A stretch of 35,000 bases of DNA from Leishmania martiniquensis. Taxonomy: Eukaryota > Euglenozoa > Kinetoplastea > Trypanosomatida > Trypanosomatidae. The DNA lies in the NCBI RefSeq assembly GCF_017916325.1, contig NC_090155.1, positions 1-35,000 of the forward strand, given 5' to 3'. The notes beneath the pieces were generated by a model, which was given only the letters and a program-made list of their open reading frames with translations, did no database searches and was not told the DNA's origin. Made by a program: the position numbers and the translations under genes. Every line of letters starts with the position of its first letter. The stretch's first letter is position 1. Shown here one piece after another: positions 1-9,813 of this stretch.

Positions 1-315
1 CCTGGCCTGGCCTGGCCTGGCCTGGCCTGGCCTGGCCTGGCCTGGCCTGGCCTGGCCTGGCCTGGCCTGGCCTGGCCTGGCCTGGCCTGGCCTGGCCCTG
101 GCCTGGCCTGGCCTGGCCTGGCCTGGCCTGGCCTGGCCGCCTGGCCTGGCCTAGCCTGGCCTGGCCTGGCCTGGCCCTAACCTGGCCTGGCCTGGCCTAA
201 CCTGGCCTGGCCTAGCCTAGCCTGGCCTAGCCTGACCTAGCCTAGCCTGGCCTGGCCTAGCCTGGCCTAGCCTGGCCTAGCCTAGCCTGGCCTAGCCTAG
301 CCTGGCCTAGCCTAG
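1..315. repeat. Terminal CCTGG pentamer tract (outermost telomere end)
   Basis: The tract is almost pure CCTGG in its first 170 bases. CCTAG and then CCTAA units become more frequent toward the inner edge. It sits at the chromosome tip, where the C-rich strand of a TTAGGG telomere is expected. Nanopore base-callers are known to miscall CCCTAA arrays as CCCTGG, so these units may be a consensus artefact rather than real sequence. No gene is present. Confidence 0.8.
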
Positions 316-810
316 CCTAACCTAACCTAACCTAACCTAACCCTAACCCTAACCTAACCCTAACCTAACCTAACCCTAACCCTAACCTAACCCTAACCTA
401 ACCCTTAACCTAACCCTTAACCCTAACCCTAACCTAACCTAACCATAACCCTTAACCCTTAACCCTTAACCCTTAACCCTTAACCCTTAACCCATAACCC
501 TTAACCCTTAACCCTTAACCCTTAACCCTAACCCTTAACCCTTAACCCATAACCCTTAACCCTTAACCCTTAACCCTTAACCCTTAACGCCTTAACCCTT
601 AACCCTTAACCCTTAACCCTTAACCCTTAACCCTTAACCCATAACCCTTAACCCTAACCCTAACCCTTAACCCTAACCCTAACCCTAACCCTAACCCTAA
701 CCCTAACCCTAACCCTAACCCTAACCCTAACCCTAACCCTAACCCTAACCCTAACCCTTAACCCTAACCCTAACCCTAACCCTAACCCTAACCCTAACCC
801 TAACCCTAAC
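316..810. repeat. Mixed CCTAA / CCCTAA / CCCTTAA telomeric repeats
   Basis: The tract begins with CCTAA pentamers, continues as a mixture of CCCTAA and CCCTTAA with a few CCCATAA units, and is nearly pure canonical CCCTAA from about 670 to 810. CCCTAA is the C-strand form of the trypanosomatid telomere repeat TTAGGG. Its orientation, C-rich on the plus strand at the left edge, is correct for a left chromosome end. Confidence 0.93.
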
Positions 811-1744
811 CCTTAACCCTTAACCCTTAACCCTTAACCCTTAACCCTTAACCCTTAACCCTTAACCCTTAACCCTTAACCCTTAACCCTTAACCCTTAA
901 CCCTTAACCCTTAACCCTTAACCCTTAACCCTTAACCCTTAACCCTTAACCCTTAACCCTTAACCCTTAACCCTTAACCCTTAACCCTTAACCCTTAACC
1001 CTTAACCCTTAACCCTTAACCCTTAACCCTTAACCCTTAACCCTTAACCCTTAACCCTTAACCCTTAACCCTTAACCCTTAACCCTTAACCCTTAACCCT
1101 TAACCCTTAACCCTTAACCCTTAACCCTTAACCCTTAACCCTTAACCCTTAACCCTTAACCCTTAACCCTTAACCCTTAACCCTTAACCCTTAACCCTTA
1201 ACCCTTAACCCTTAACCCTTAACCCTTAACCCTTAACCCTTAACCCTTAACCCTTAACCCTTAACCCTTAACCCTTAACCCTTAACCCTTAACCCTTAAC
1301 CCTTAACCCTTAACCCTTAACCCTTAACCCTTAACCCTTAACCCTTAACCCTTAACCCTTAACCCTTAACCCTTAACCCTTAACCCTTAACCCTTAACCC
1401 TTAACCCTTAACCCTTAACCCTTAACCCTTAACCCTTAACCCTTAACCCTTAACCCTTAACCCTTAACCCTTAACCCTTAACCCTTAACCCTTAACCCTT
1501 AACCCTTAACCCTTAACCCTTAACCCTTAACCCTTAACCCTTAACCCTTAACCCTTAACCCTTAACCCTTAACCCTTAACCCTTAACCCTTAACCCTTAA
1601 CCCTTAACCCTTAACCCTTAACCCTTAACCCTTAACCCTTAACCCTTAACCCTTAACCCTTAACCCTTAACCCTTAACCCTTAACCCTTAACCCTTAACC
1701 CTTAACCCTTAACCCTTAACCCTTAACCCTTAACCCTTAACCCT
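811..1744. repeat. Uniform CCCTTAA heptamer array
   Basis: About 133 tandem copies of CCCTTAA (TTAAGGG on the other strand) run without visible interruption until unique sequence starts at 1745. The unit is one T longer than the canonical CCCTAA. It is either a real variant array at the inner telomere boundary or a systematic base-calling or polishing error of CCCTAA. Confidence 0.9.
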
Positions 1745-3549
1745 CATCTAAGCATGATAATGTGGGGAGAGTAAGTCGGGGGATGGTAAGGCGCGAAACG
1801 TGGAATTCCGAGGTGCGAGCTGCTTACTCCAGAATGCTGGCTGCATTTGCTGCACAGCCACTCGCTTCTATGAAGGCCCGTGCAAGGCACGGAGCCTTGG
1901 TGCATCTTGCGGCTTTCATTCATCTGCGAAATCGCCGATGGGCTGAAAAGAGCACTTTGTTTTCGGGCGGTAAGTGGAGTGAGAGGGCAGCGCGATGTGG
2001 TTGGGAAAGCACTTCACTGTTTGTTTGATGAGGTGGAAAAAGCGATTTGTGAGGCTTAGCTGAGGAGTCCGGGACACCTGCCTTTGTTGCTAGCGAGTAT
2101 GCTCACATCTTTTTTTAGCGCCGTAAACTTTACAGGCTGTGGACGTGTTACGGTGAAATGAATAAGGCCCAAGATAAATCCTTGATGCGCTTGACTCTTT
2201 GGTTGGGAAGGAGGAGGTTTCCAACGGCAAAGAAGTGCAAAAGCGGGAAATGCTCTTTTCAATCACGAGTAACCTTCAAGCTTATGGAGGCCATGACAGC
2301 GATCCGAAGTTGAGGAAGAGTTCAAAGTGGATCCCGCTGCATGACCGCAAGCATCTTTATAGAAGCAACATTAAGTGAAGGGAAGAGTAGGGAAGGCGAC
2401 ACGTACTGTGCTTTCTTTAGACGGTGTCGTGTGTAGAACTCCGCAAAGGCGAGTGCGCACTCCCTGTTGGCAGATTGTCGCATTGTGTCGTTGGCCATGT
2501 CGCGGAGAGCGAAACGGTTCCGAAGTGCGTAGGGCTCTGCATCATGTGGAGTCGAATCTCGCAACGAAGCCGAAAGTGGGGAAGGAGTATGGTTTTGCTA
2601 GCGGAACTGATGAACGCATTTACAACGATTGTGATTGTCCTGACTGCGTTGGTGCGCAACAGAATCATCGTTGCGAGATCAGGGTGAATCATTTGTTTCA
2701 GCTAGTGAGGGATTTGTTGCTGGTCATTTGGAGAGCTCCGCGGTACACGCGGAATCGTGCAAGACTCGCCTTTGAGAAAGATGGTGGGGAGGCTTTTTAC
2801 CGCTACCTCACGTTCCTCACGCGAAGGCGTACCGGAAGTTGTGTGGCTGTAGCGTCTTCATGTTACCGTAGTACTGAGGCGCAAAGCGTGAAGGCGCGGT
2901 TGCTGTAGGTCGTGCTGGCGCGCGCCCTATTTTTTGGGTGGCTGTTATCTCTCGGGAAGCACCGCGTGACGAATATTACCGGCGAACGCCAAGAGAGGGG
3001 GGGAGAGGAAAGCATGCAGTGGAGGCTCTGGTGAAGTATTGTTTTGCGCCGCTTCTAGCGTAGTTTCTCCGCAGGAGAGCGTCTATCCATGGCCAAGCGG
3101 GGCAACTGGTCTTTTGAGGGGCGTCATAATAGAGCGTCTAGCAAAGAGAGAGATGCCTAAGGGGCGGCCTGCGGTGGAGGCCCCGGAAGCACAGTAAATA
3201 GGTAGATGTGGCGAGGAGGAAGTGTGGTCAAGCATCTCAAAAGAGCAAGGAAGGCAACAGGCACAACGGCGGCAGGCAAACGTCCACTTTTCTACAATGT
3301 CTTGCATAAAGGAAAGGATGGGGCCTACTGCGTTTCCTGTGAGTGTCGCATGAGGAGGGATGCCTCGTTCTCGTTGGGCGAGAGAGAAGCGAGGCCGTTT
3401 TCATCAGCATCGTTGCAGAGAGTTTGTAGTGAAAAAGAGAAGGCGATCACAAGAGCAACGCATGCGCTCTTGCGTAGCGTCTGTCGATGTTGTTTTCGTT
3501 ACACGGAATGAACTTAAAAGAGGAAGCGAACGACGGAGCATTGTGTGCG
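1745..3549. other. Subtelomeric gene-free stretch and RPC2 3' flank
   Basis: This stretch joins the telomere array to the stop codon of RPC2. The open frames here lack a convincing ATG start or recognisable protein character; for example, the longest, on the plus strand ending at 2908, opens only with a GTG. The plus strand is purine-rich in places, as in the 3' untranslated regions of minus-strand genes elsewhere in the window. It probably holds the RPC2 3' UTR and the end of the transcription unit. I saw no subtelomeric gene family member. Confidence 0.6.
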
Positions 3550-6500
3550 CTACATGGGAGAGTCCATGGTAAGGCGAAGGCTCACACCCATTCCCTGCAG
3601 CTCCTGAATGAGAAGCTTGAATGCGTAGGGCATATTCACCTTGGAGGTTGTTCCCTTTGTTTTGCAGTAGGTGCAGCGATTGTGGTAGCCGAGGTTGCCG
3701 CACACGTGGCAGATATCTGCTGTGAACATGTCAGAGCTGATGAGGAGGCGCTCATTGAGGAGATTCGAGGCTCCGTAGCCAACCATACAATCGCGTTCCA
3801 TCTCACCAACGCGCAAGCCACCACTGCGCGAGCGTCCCTCAGTAGGCTGGCGTGTAAGCATGGAACGTGGACCGGTGGAGCGCGCATGCATCTTGTCTGT
3901 GACCATGTGCTTGAGGCGCTGATAATAAATCGGCCCGAAAAAGACGTATCCCTGCATCATCTCGCCTGTGATGCCGGAGTAAAAGACGTCCTTTCCGTGA
4001 TAATTGAAGCCAAAGGAAAGGAGTTGTCGGCTGATGCTGTCTGCCGAGTCCCCGGCAAACGCGGTGCCGTCACCCAGAGACCCTTGGAGCGCTGCTGCTT
4101 TAGAGCAGACCAATTCGAGCAGCTTGCCAACGGTCATCCGACTGGGAAAGCCGTGAGGATTCATGATCATATCGGGGGACATGCCGCGCTCGTTGAAGGG
4201 CAAATCGACTCCCTCGACGATGAGCCCGACGACGCCTTTCTGTCCGTGCCGCGAGGAGAACTTGTCGCCCGGCTCTGGCGGGCGCACCTCCCGCGTGATC
4301 ACCTTGATTTTCTGATCTACGTCGAGCGACCTATCGTAATCGCCTGGGGGGGAGATGATGACATGGTCGATAACCGCCGGTTGCGGATACTTGTAGACTA
4401 GAGGCGCCGGTCGTGGGTCGCCGCCAGCGACCGGGGTGAACTTGTTGACGAGAATGTCATACTGGTTCACAAAGGCGCCTTTACTGGCAACACCATCAGG
4501 GTTGAGCGCCTTGAACTTGCCACCGCCGCCATTCTTCTCTGGGGGCAAAATCACATCGAACTCGCCACCCGCGTACTTTTCTAAGTCCACCTCGTGCTTG
4601 CGCAACACCACGCAGCGGCCGTACCCGCGATCGAGAGAGGCTTTGTTGTAAACTTGCGCGTCTTCAATGTCGTATCCGCTGTAGCTCATGACGCATACCA
4701 TGGCGTTGATGCCGGCGCCAAGCTTCTCGTAGTTGGTCAAGGACATCGCCTTGGTGCGGCACAAAGGCCGCTGGGGGTAGGCACCGAGAAGGAGGACTGT
4801 GTCAGCGCGTATGTATTGGTTGAGTGCCACGGTGCCAAGGGCTTGTTTTCCCATGGCGGACTGGAAGGTGTTACGGGCGGACTGGTTGTGGTGAGGGTAC
4901 GGGATGATGCCGGCAACGACGCCGAGCAGTGACAGCGGCTCGACCTCGAGGTGCGTTGTGTACGGGCCGATGTCGGACGGGTATACGGCGATGAGGCAGT
5001 CATTCGACTCATTCACATCCACGTACTCGATGAGCCCTTCCGCGAGAAAGTCGTTGTGGGTGCACAAGCGGTTGCGCAGGCGGTCAAGGTGAGCAGAGGT
5101 GACGGCCGGCTTTCCATCGTGCACGATGATGAGCAAGCGAACAATACGACCGCCATCACTGCCGATCTGTACTGTGCGCTGTCGAGGTTGGGTGGAGATG
5201 GACACGTGGGGGTGGAGGCGGCCGGAGCGTCGGAGAGCGCGGATGCCGGCGCAGAGTCGGTTGGGGTAGCGGTGAATGCCGATGAGCGTACCGTTAAGGA
5301 AAACACTGTAGTAGTGTAAAAAGTCGGTTGGTGTGACCGTATCCATCTCCTCCACTCCGAGAGAGTGAGCGGCGGCGCGCACGTAGGTGTCACTCAGGTC
5401 CAAGGTGACCTGACTAAGGGTGGCAAAGTTCTTGACGAGTCCGCAGCTCTCGCCCTCAGGCGTATCGCAGGGGCACACCATCCCCCACTGGCTCGGCTGC
5501 AAGGAGCGCGGCCCACTGATCTTGCGCGTCTTCTCAAACGAAGACGCGAGCCTTGTCATCATGCCGAGGGAGGCAATGTACGAAAGTCTCGACAGCACCT
5601 GCGTGATGCCCTGCCGGTTCATGTTGAAGCGCTTCAAGTCCCATCTTCCACTGCTGATCGCCATGCGCATGCCATTCTGAATCACCTCCATCTTGCTTTC
5701 CATTAGCTGCTTCACGTTAAAGGGCCGCGTGGAGTCTTTTTTGGATAGCTGCTGATCCATCGCCGTCTTGACAACGCGGTTGAATTGCTTCAGCAAGTCC
5801 TCAAACAAGAGGGCCATCAGCGTGCCCGTCGTCTCAAATCGCTTGTTGCCGTAGAAGTCGCGCTCGTCCAGCAGGGAAGCGTCGAAACTGGCCTCGATCA
5901 TGCCGCGCACCATGAAACAAACGTAGAACGCCTTGTGCCGAAAGTTCCAGTCCTTTTGAACCTGTCCTTCTCGAATGTGGCAGAGTAGCACGTTGGCGAG
6001 AAACTCGGCCGCCTTGTCGGCCTTCGACTTATTAATCTGCCGCTGCTGCGTTTCTTCCATTTCCCACACCGTTTCTTTCCGCTTCTCCCCAATGTAGTGT
6101 AGCGCGTCGTTTTGCGTTACGACGTTCAGCACACGCGCCTCCTCAAAACACGGGAAAAGAATCTCCTGAAATTCCGGCGAGGTGCCGATGCACTGAGTAA
6201 TGTGCTGATCATTTTCCAAGCCGAGTGCCTTGAGCACGACGATGATTGGAATGTCCTCTGTAAAGGAGCGGTGTGTGAGCACAATACTGCCTTTCTTGAA
6301 GGTGACGGCGCATTTGGAGATAGAGTAGTGCGTCTTGCTTTGGACGTGAGCCGAGATGTTCCCGTGCTCGTCCGCTTCGATGATGACGCGGTTTTTGCTT
6401 TGCTGTTCCTGAACGAGGCAAACCTTTTCGACGCCTTTGATGATGAAGTAGCCGCCAGGGTCGAGGGGACACTCTCGCATGCTCACCAGCTCCTCGCGTG

Positions 6501-6927
6501 TTTTGCGGTAGAGATTGCAGCACTTGGACTTGAGCATAATGGGGATCGTGCCGATCTTCACGTCTTTCTCAATGAGCATGAATCGGGAGCGGTCGCGGCT
6601 GGTGTACTGGACATCGACGATCATGTCTCCTCGGTACGTCATGTCGCGTATGCGGCACTCCTGCGGTGTCACAAGCTTTGGTACATGGCCCTTTCCGACA
6701 ATTTCCTGTGGGCGGCTGACACGAATATTCAGGTAGCGTATGGAAAAGTCCGGGTCGACGGTGCTCTTAATTTCAACATTAGACTCGTTCAAGAGGATGC
6801 GCTGCAGCTCCACCTCGATCAAGTGGTCGAATGAGGCGATGTGATGATTAAGAATTCCCCGCATGGCCATGAGTGCGGGGAGCATTTCCAGCTTTTTTCG
6901 CTGGTACTCCTCACCGAAGTCTAACAT
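3550..6927 (-). CDS. RPC2: RNA polymerase III second-largest subunit (RPC2/RPC128)
   Basis: The 1125-residue protein is the second-largest catalytic subunit of nuclear RNA polymerase III, which makes tRNA and 5S rRNA and, in trypanosomatids, U snRNAs. Its length is close to human POLR3B (1133). The conserved block QPSQWGMVCPCDTPEGE is followed by GLVKN. The magnesium-associated GYDIEDAQVYNKASLDRG motif, GDKFSSRHGQKG, and SPDMIMNPHGFPSRMTVGK follow in order. Late motifs are KMHARSTGPR and LTRQPTEGRSRSGGLRVGEM. A C-terminal zinc site has Cys at about 1073, 1076, 1085 and 1088. NPHGFPSRMTVGK and GYGASNLL(N)ERL match Pol III rather than Pol II or Pol I. The start is the only in-frame ATG after an upstream TAG. 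It is the most telomere-proximal gene and is transcribed toward the telomere. The frame is intact. Confidence 0.97.
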   Translation of the reverse strand: MLDFGEEYQRKKLEMLPALMAMRGILNHHIASFDHLIEVELQRILLNESNVEIKSTVDPDFSIRYLNIRVSRPQEIVGKGHVPKLVTPQECRIRDMTYRGDMIVDVQYTSRDRSRFMLIEKDVKIGTIPIMLKSKCCNLYRKTREELVSMRECPLDPGGYFIIKGVEKVCLVQEQQSKNRVIIEADEHGNISAHVQSKTHYSISKCAVTFKKGSIVLTHRSFTEDIPIIVVLKALGLENDQHITQCIGTSPEFQEILFPCFEEARVLNVVTQNDALHYIGEKRKETVWEMEETQQRQINKSKADKAAEFLANVLLCHIREGQVQKDWNFRHKAFYVCFMVRGMIEASFDASLLDERDFYGNKRFETTGTLMALLFEDLLKQFNRVVKTAMDQQLSKKDSTRPFNVKQLMESKMEVIQNGMRMAISSGRWDLKRFNMNRQGITQVLSRLSYIASLGMMTRLASSFEKTRKISGPRSLQPSQWGMVCPCDTPEGESCGLVKNFATLSQVTLDLSDTYVRAAAHSLGVEEMDTVTPTDFLHYYSVFLNGTLIGIHRYPNRLCAGIRALRRSGRLHPHVSISTQPRQRTVQIGSDGGRIVRLLIIVHDGKPAVTSAHLDRLRNRLCTHNDFLAEGLIEYVDVNESNDCLIAVYPSDIGPYTTHLEVEPLSLLGVVAGIIPYPHHNQSARNTFQSAMGKQALGTVALNQYIRADTVLLLGAYPQRPLCRTKAMSLTNYEKLGAGINAMVCVMSYSGYDIEDAQVYNKASLDRGYGRCVVLRKHEVDLEKYAGGEFDVILPPEKNGGGGKFKALNPDGVASKGAFVNQYDILVNKFTPVAGGDPRPAPLVYKYPQPAVIDHVIISPPGDYDRSLDVDQKIKVITREVRPPEPGDKFSSRHGQKGVVGLIVEGVDLPFNERGMSPDMIMNPHGFPSRMTVGKLLELVCSKAAALQGSLGDGTAFAGDSADSISRQLLSFGFNYHGKDVFYSGITGEMMQGYVFFGPIYYQRLKHMVTDKMHARSTGPRSMLTRQPTEGRSRSGGLRVGEMERDCMVGYGASNLLNERLLISSDMFTADICHVCGNLGYHNRCTYCKTKGTTSKVNMPYAFKLLIQELQGMGVSLRLTMDSPM

Positions 6928-7566
6928 GGTTGGCGCAGCGATGAGTTGGTGGGCGCCGGTGAGGCGTTGGCGGCCCTAGACCCTTGCGGAGTTGGCACAG
7001 ACGGGGCACGGTTCGGCCCGAGAGGTGGACAAAACGGAAGTGGACAGAGAGAAAGCGGTAGGTGGATGCGCAGAAAAGGGTGCAGAAAACATGTTAGGAG
7101 AGAAAGAAGAGCGGTACAGCCGTTAATGGTGCGTTGAGGAGACGGCACATACGGTGCTCATCGATGGCACACGAAGAGGGAAACATGGCGCTGGCGTTGT
7201 AGGCTGGGGTATCGTGCGGCGGCTTAGTCTGGCGTGCGAAGCAGAGGGTGCCCGTCTAGTGCGCAACACTCTGAGTATCACAAGAGGGGAGCACCGCTGC
7301 GCGAACCGTGTTCAGGACACCAGATTGTTTCACCACCAACCCCCTTCACCTTTCGGAATTTACGGCATGTCGCCTGTTAAGCAGCGCAGCACGAGCCTGT
7401 CAGCGACAGGACCCGAGTTAGAACTTGAAGGACACAGCCATGTGCTTGTCAAAGGACATGACGCCAAGAGGAAGGGCATGAGGCTAAGGTGTGTGCCCGA
7501 GAAGAATGCTGCCGTGCAAGAGGGTGGTGGCGGTCGGCGTTCCGCAGTCGAGCATCAACCTCGGCG
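6928..7566. other. Intergenic: RPC2 5' leader region and IPI3-like 3' UTR
   Basis: Read on the minus strand, this contains an AG-free, pyrimidine-rich stretch from about 7115 to 6985 that feeds the likely RPC2 splice acceptor. The remainder up to 7566 is presumably the 3' UTR of the WD40 gene. I see no further gene. Confidence 0.6.
6983..7062 (-). promoter_or_regulatory. Candidate trans-splice acceptor for RPC2
   Basis: On the minus strand, pyrimidine-rich sequence at 7062-7022 lies in a stretch with no AG dinucleotide. The first AG comes at 6984-6983, about 55 nt before the RPC2 ATG. This is the usual arrangement of a trypanosomatid spliced-leader acceptor. It is predicted from sequence only. 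Confidence 0.5.
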
Positions 7567-8802
7567 TCATTGGCTTTTTGCAGACGTTAGCTTGCTAAGT
7601 CGGCGTCGGAGCTGCGCCCGAAGATCACGTAGCTCTTCTAACTTTGCATGAGCCTCTGCTAGAGCATCCCCGCCTACCTCTTCATCCGGCCCAAGTCGCA
7701 CGTCGCCTCCCCCGCCTCGGTCCCGTTTTCCGCTGCGCCTTTCCTGGAGCGTGGCGAGAGCGCAGTGCGAAATGCGATAGTTCCCTCTCGAGGGATCCAC
7801 AGGGTTCTTCTCCAGGGGCGCGCAGATCCCTTTGTTAAGTAGGGCGGTCCGCGGTACGAGGCAGCAGCCTAGCAGCCTACCCTTTTGGGGGCCGACGCAC
7901 TCTCTCACAAGCTGCCCGCTTCGAATCTCAAACAACAGAACACCGCCACCTTCGCTGGCAGTGAGCACCAGCGACGGCGCGGACGGCAGGCACTGCAGAA
8001 AAACAATAGGCGAGTGATGGCCATCCACAGTGGGCGGCCTCAGAATCGCCTCTCGGAGAGGAGCATCTTGCTCAAAGTCAATAGGAAGACCAGAAGATGA
8101 GGTGTAAAGCTCCTTGAAATACAAGAACCCTTTCTCAGTGCCAGCGACAAAAGAGGCGTCATCCATGCTCGCGGCGACCGCGGTGATAGCATCGCCGACA
8201 GTGATGGAGCGAAGCTGCCCCCCTGAGTGGGGGTCCACGAGGCGGCAGGTGCGGTCGCGTGAGCCAGTGAGAAGCACGTTGGAGTGATGGAGGAAAACGC
8301 AGCAGGTGACAGCGAGCGAGTGGCCGGTGAAGACGCAACGCGGTACCACCTCGCGCCTTCTCGGTGAGGCTAGCGTCGCTAGATTCCATACCTTGCAAAC
8401 CGAATCCTCGGACGCCGTCGCTACGAGGGAGTCGTCAGCTGATACGGCGACACAGTTCACAGCACGCAGATGGCCATTGTAGCTCTTGAGGAGATCGCCA
8501 GACTGCATATTCCACAGGAGGACGGTGCCGCTCACCGTTCCCGCGACCATGAAGGTGCCACAGCGAGTGATAGCGCAGCTCGTGACTTGCTCCGGCGTGA
8601 AACTGCGCTGCAGGGGTTGCTGCATAGCCGGAGAGAGGAAAAAGGCACAGCTACGTGTTTGGTGCGCAATGACTGCTCGATTGATAGGGGAGTACGACAA
8701 TGCGCTTCTCGCCACCTCGCCAACGGCGTAGTTGCGCAGCACCGTTTGCGTCTCCACATCAAATAACTGGCCGCGCATTCCATCTCGCGCAAGAAACAGC
8801 AT
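7567..8802 (-). CDS. IPI3: WD40-repeat protein, probable IPI3/WDR18 (Rix1 complex)
   Basis: The 411-residue WD40 protein has recognisable repeats at roughly residues 73-98 (ending VLLWNM), 112-140 (VCKVWNL), 161-190 (GSRDRTCRLVD), 205-232 and 263-293. Its C-terminus (about 381-406) is a heptad-like charged helix. Repeat order, the poorly conserved first and fifth blades, and the short C-terminal coiled coil resemble human WDR18 and yeast Ipi3. In other eukaryotes these act in the Rix1 complex in 60S pre-ribosome maturation and, in some, in pre-replication complex work. The frame stays open upstream to a TTG, but the first ATG is at 8802 and a stop lies at 8833-8835, so I start at 8802. Another WD40 family is possible; WD40 assignment is sure, IPI3 is inference. 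Confidence 0.82.
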   Translation of the reverse strand: MLFLARDGMRGQLFDVETQTVLRNYAVGEVARSALSYSPINRAVIAHQTRSCAFFLSPAMQQPLQRSFTPEQVTSCAITRCGTFMVAGTVSGTVLLWNMQSGDLLKSYNGHLRAVNCVAVSADDSLVATASEDSVCKVWNLATLASPRRREVVPRCVFTGHSLAVTCCVFLHHSNVLLTGSRDRTCRLVDPHSGGQLRSITVGDAITAVAASMDDASFVAGTEKGFLYFKELYTSSSGLPIDFEQDAPLREAILRPPTVDGHHSPIVFLQCLPSAPSLVLTASEGGGVLLFEIRSGQLVRECVGPQKGRLLGCCLVPRTALLNKGICAPLEKNPVDPSRGNYRISHCALATLQERRSGKRDRGGGGDVRLGPDEEVGGDALAEAHAKLEELRDLRAQLRRRLSKLTSAKSQ

Positions 8803-9813
8803 GACGTAGGCAGTACTGGGCAAGAAATGATGTGTTCACTATGCGCTTTTGCTGGCGAACGGAGCCACAAGGAACAAAGAAGAGCCGGCAGAAAAACCAG
8901 GAAGAGAAAGAGGATGTTCAAGTGTGCTCGTACGCAGGTAGGTAGGAAGGAGTATGGCAGTTGGGACGCGCAACTTGCGGCAGCGAGTGGGACGGTGACG
9001 GTTTCGAGCTTTTAGCTCGTGGCGATCGGATCCGCCAGAGGAAGATACGCACATTAGTGCACGGCATATCTTTTGCAGACCGAGGCAAAACGTGCTACTG
9101 CCACCACCTGGCGGCTTTCAATGAAGGCTCACGCCAGAGTGAGGCAGGGAAGATGCAGGAAGAGGTGAAAGATCCCCTGCACTCTCCTGGCAGACAAACA
9201 CATGCACCGACAACAAGCAGTCGCATGCATCCACGCATCACAGCTGCACTTCCCTGGCTCTGTAGCGCTTGTGCTCACTTTCGATTATGGTAGAAGCCAC
9301 TCCTCTTCAAAAGGACGTAAACGGGTGCACGCACTCAGGTTTCGGATAAAGAGGAACGAAAGAGCCGCCACGCTGGAGAAAATTCACAAAGTGTCGCATT
9401 CGCGTTGCCATGCATCGTGTGCATCTGTGGGCGTGTCGGCTGCCGATGCGGCCTTGTTTGAAGAGGAAGGGGGGAAGGAGGTACAAGTCACTTGCTTCGT
9501 TCGAAAGAGATGAACCAATGGATCGAATGAGAGGCACATGGATGTGGCGTGGAGAGGCAGAGGTCAGGTGAACGGAGTCAGCACAGAAACTACGCAGCCT
9601 CCAGTGTTCCTTTTGGTGTGTTGGCGTCAACGCACAGGAGCGGAGCGCCGGTGCAAGCATCCTTCTCTGTCTTTCCGAAATCTATGAGGGGGAAGGGAGA
9701 AGCTCCACAGCGGGGATCGCAGCCACCAGGAAGAGCAGATGCAGGAGCTAATGCATCCCCAAACAGCGACCGAGCGTCCTATCCAGAGATATGAAGGACC
9801 AAAAGAGAGGCCG
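8803..9813. other. Intergenic: IPI3-like 5' leader region and DOT1 3' UTR
   Basis: The left end carries a splice-acceptor-like tract for the WD40 gene. The rest, up to the DOT1 stop codon, has no credible gene and is most simply the DOT1 3' UTR. I saw no RNA gene or repeat here. Confidence 0.6.
8852..8915 (-). promoter_or_regulatory. Candidate trans-splice acceptor for the WD40 gene
   Basis: A minus-strand pyrimidine-rich, AG-free stretch (8915-8854) is followed by the first AG at 8853-8852, about 50 nt upstream of the ATG at 8802. The position supports the ATG start over the more upstream TTG. Confidence 0.5.

Noticed and set aside
2375..2908. 177-codon plus-strand frame in the subtelomere
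   Set aside because: It opens with a GTG, has no recognisable domain and runs against the transcription direction.
3487..4401. 304-codon open frame on the plus strand
   Set aside because: It lies antisense to the strongly conserved C-terminal half of RPC2. GC-rich coding DNA commonly leaves the opposite strand open.
6112..6834. 240-codon plus-strand open frame
   Set aside because: It is a mirror of the N-terminal part of RPC2 and has no independent support.
3550..6927. RNA polymerase II second-largest subunit (RPB2) as the identity of this gene
   Set aside because: The NPHGFPSRMTVGK, KMHARSTGPR and GYGASNLL blocks and the short C-terminal zinc site match RNA polymerase III.
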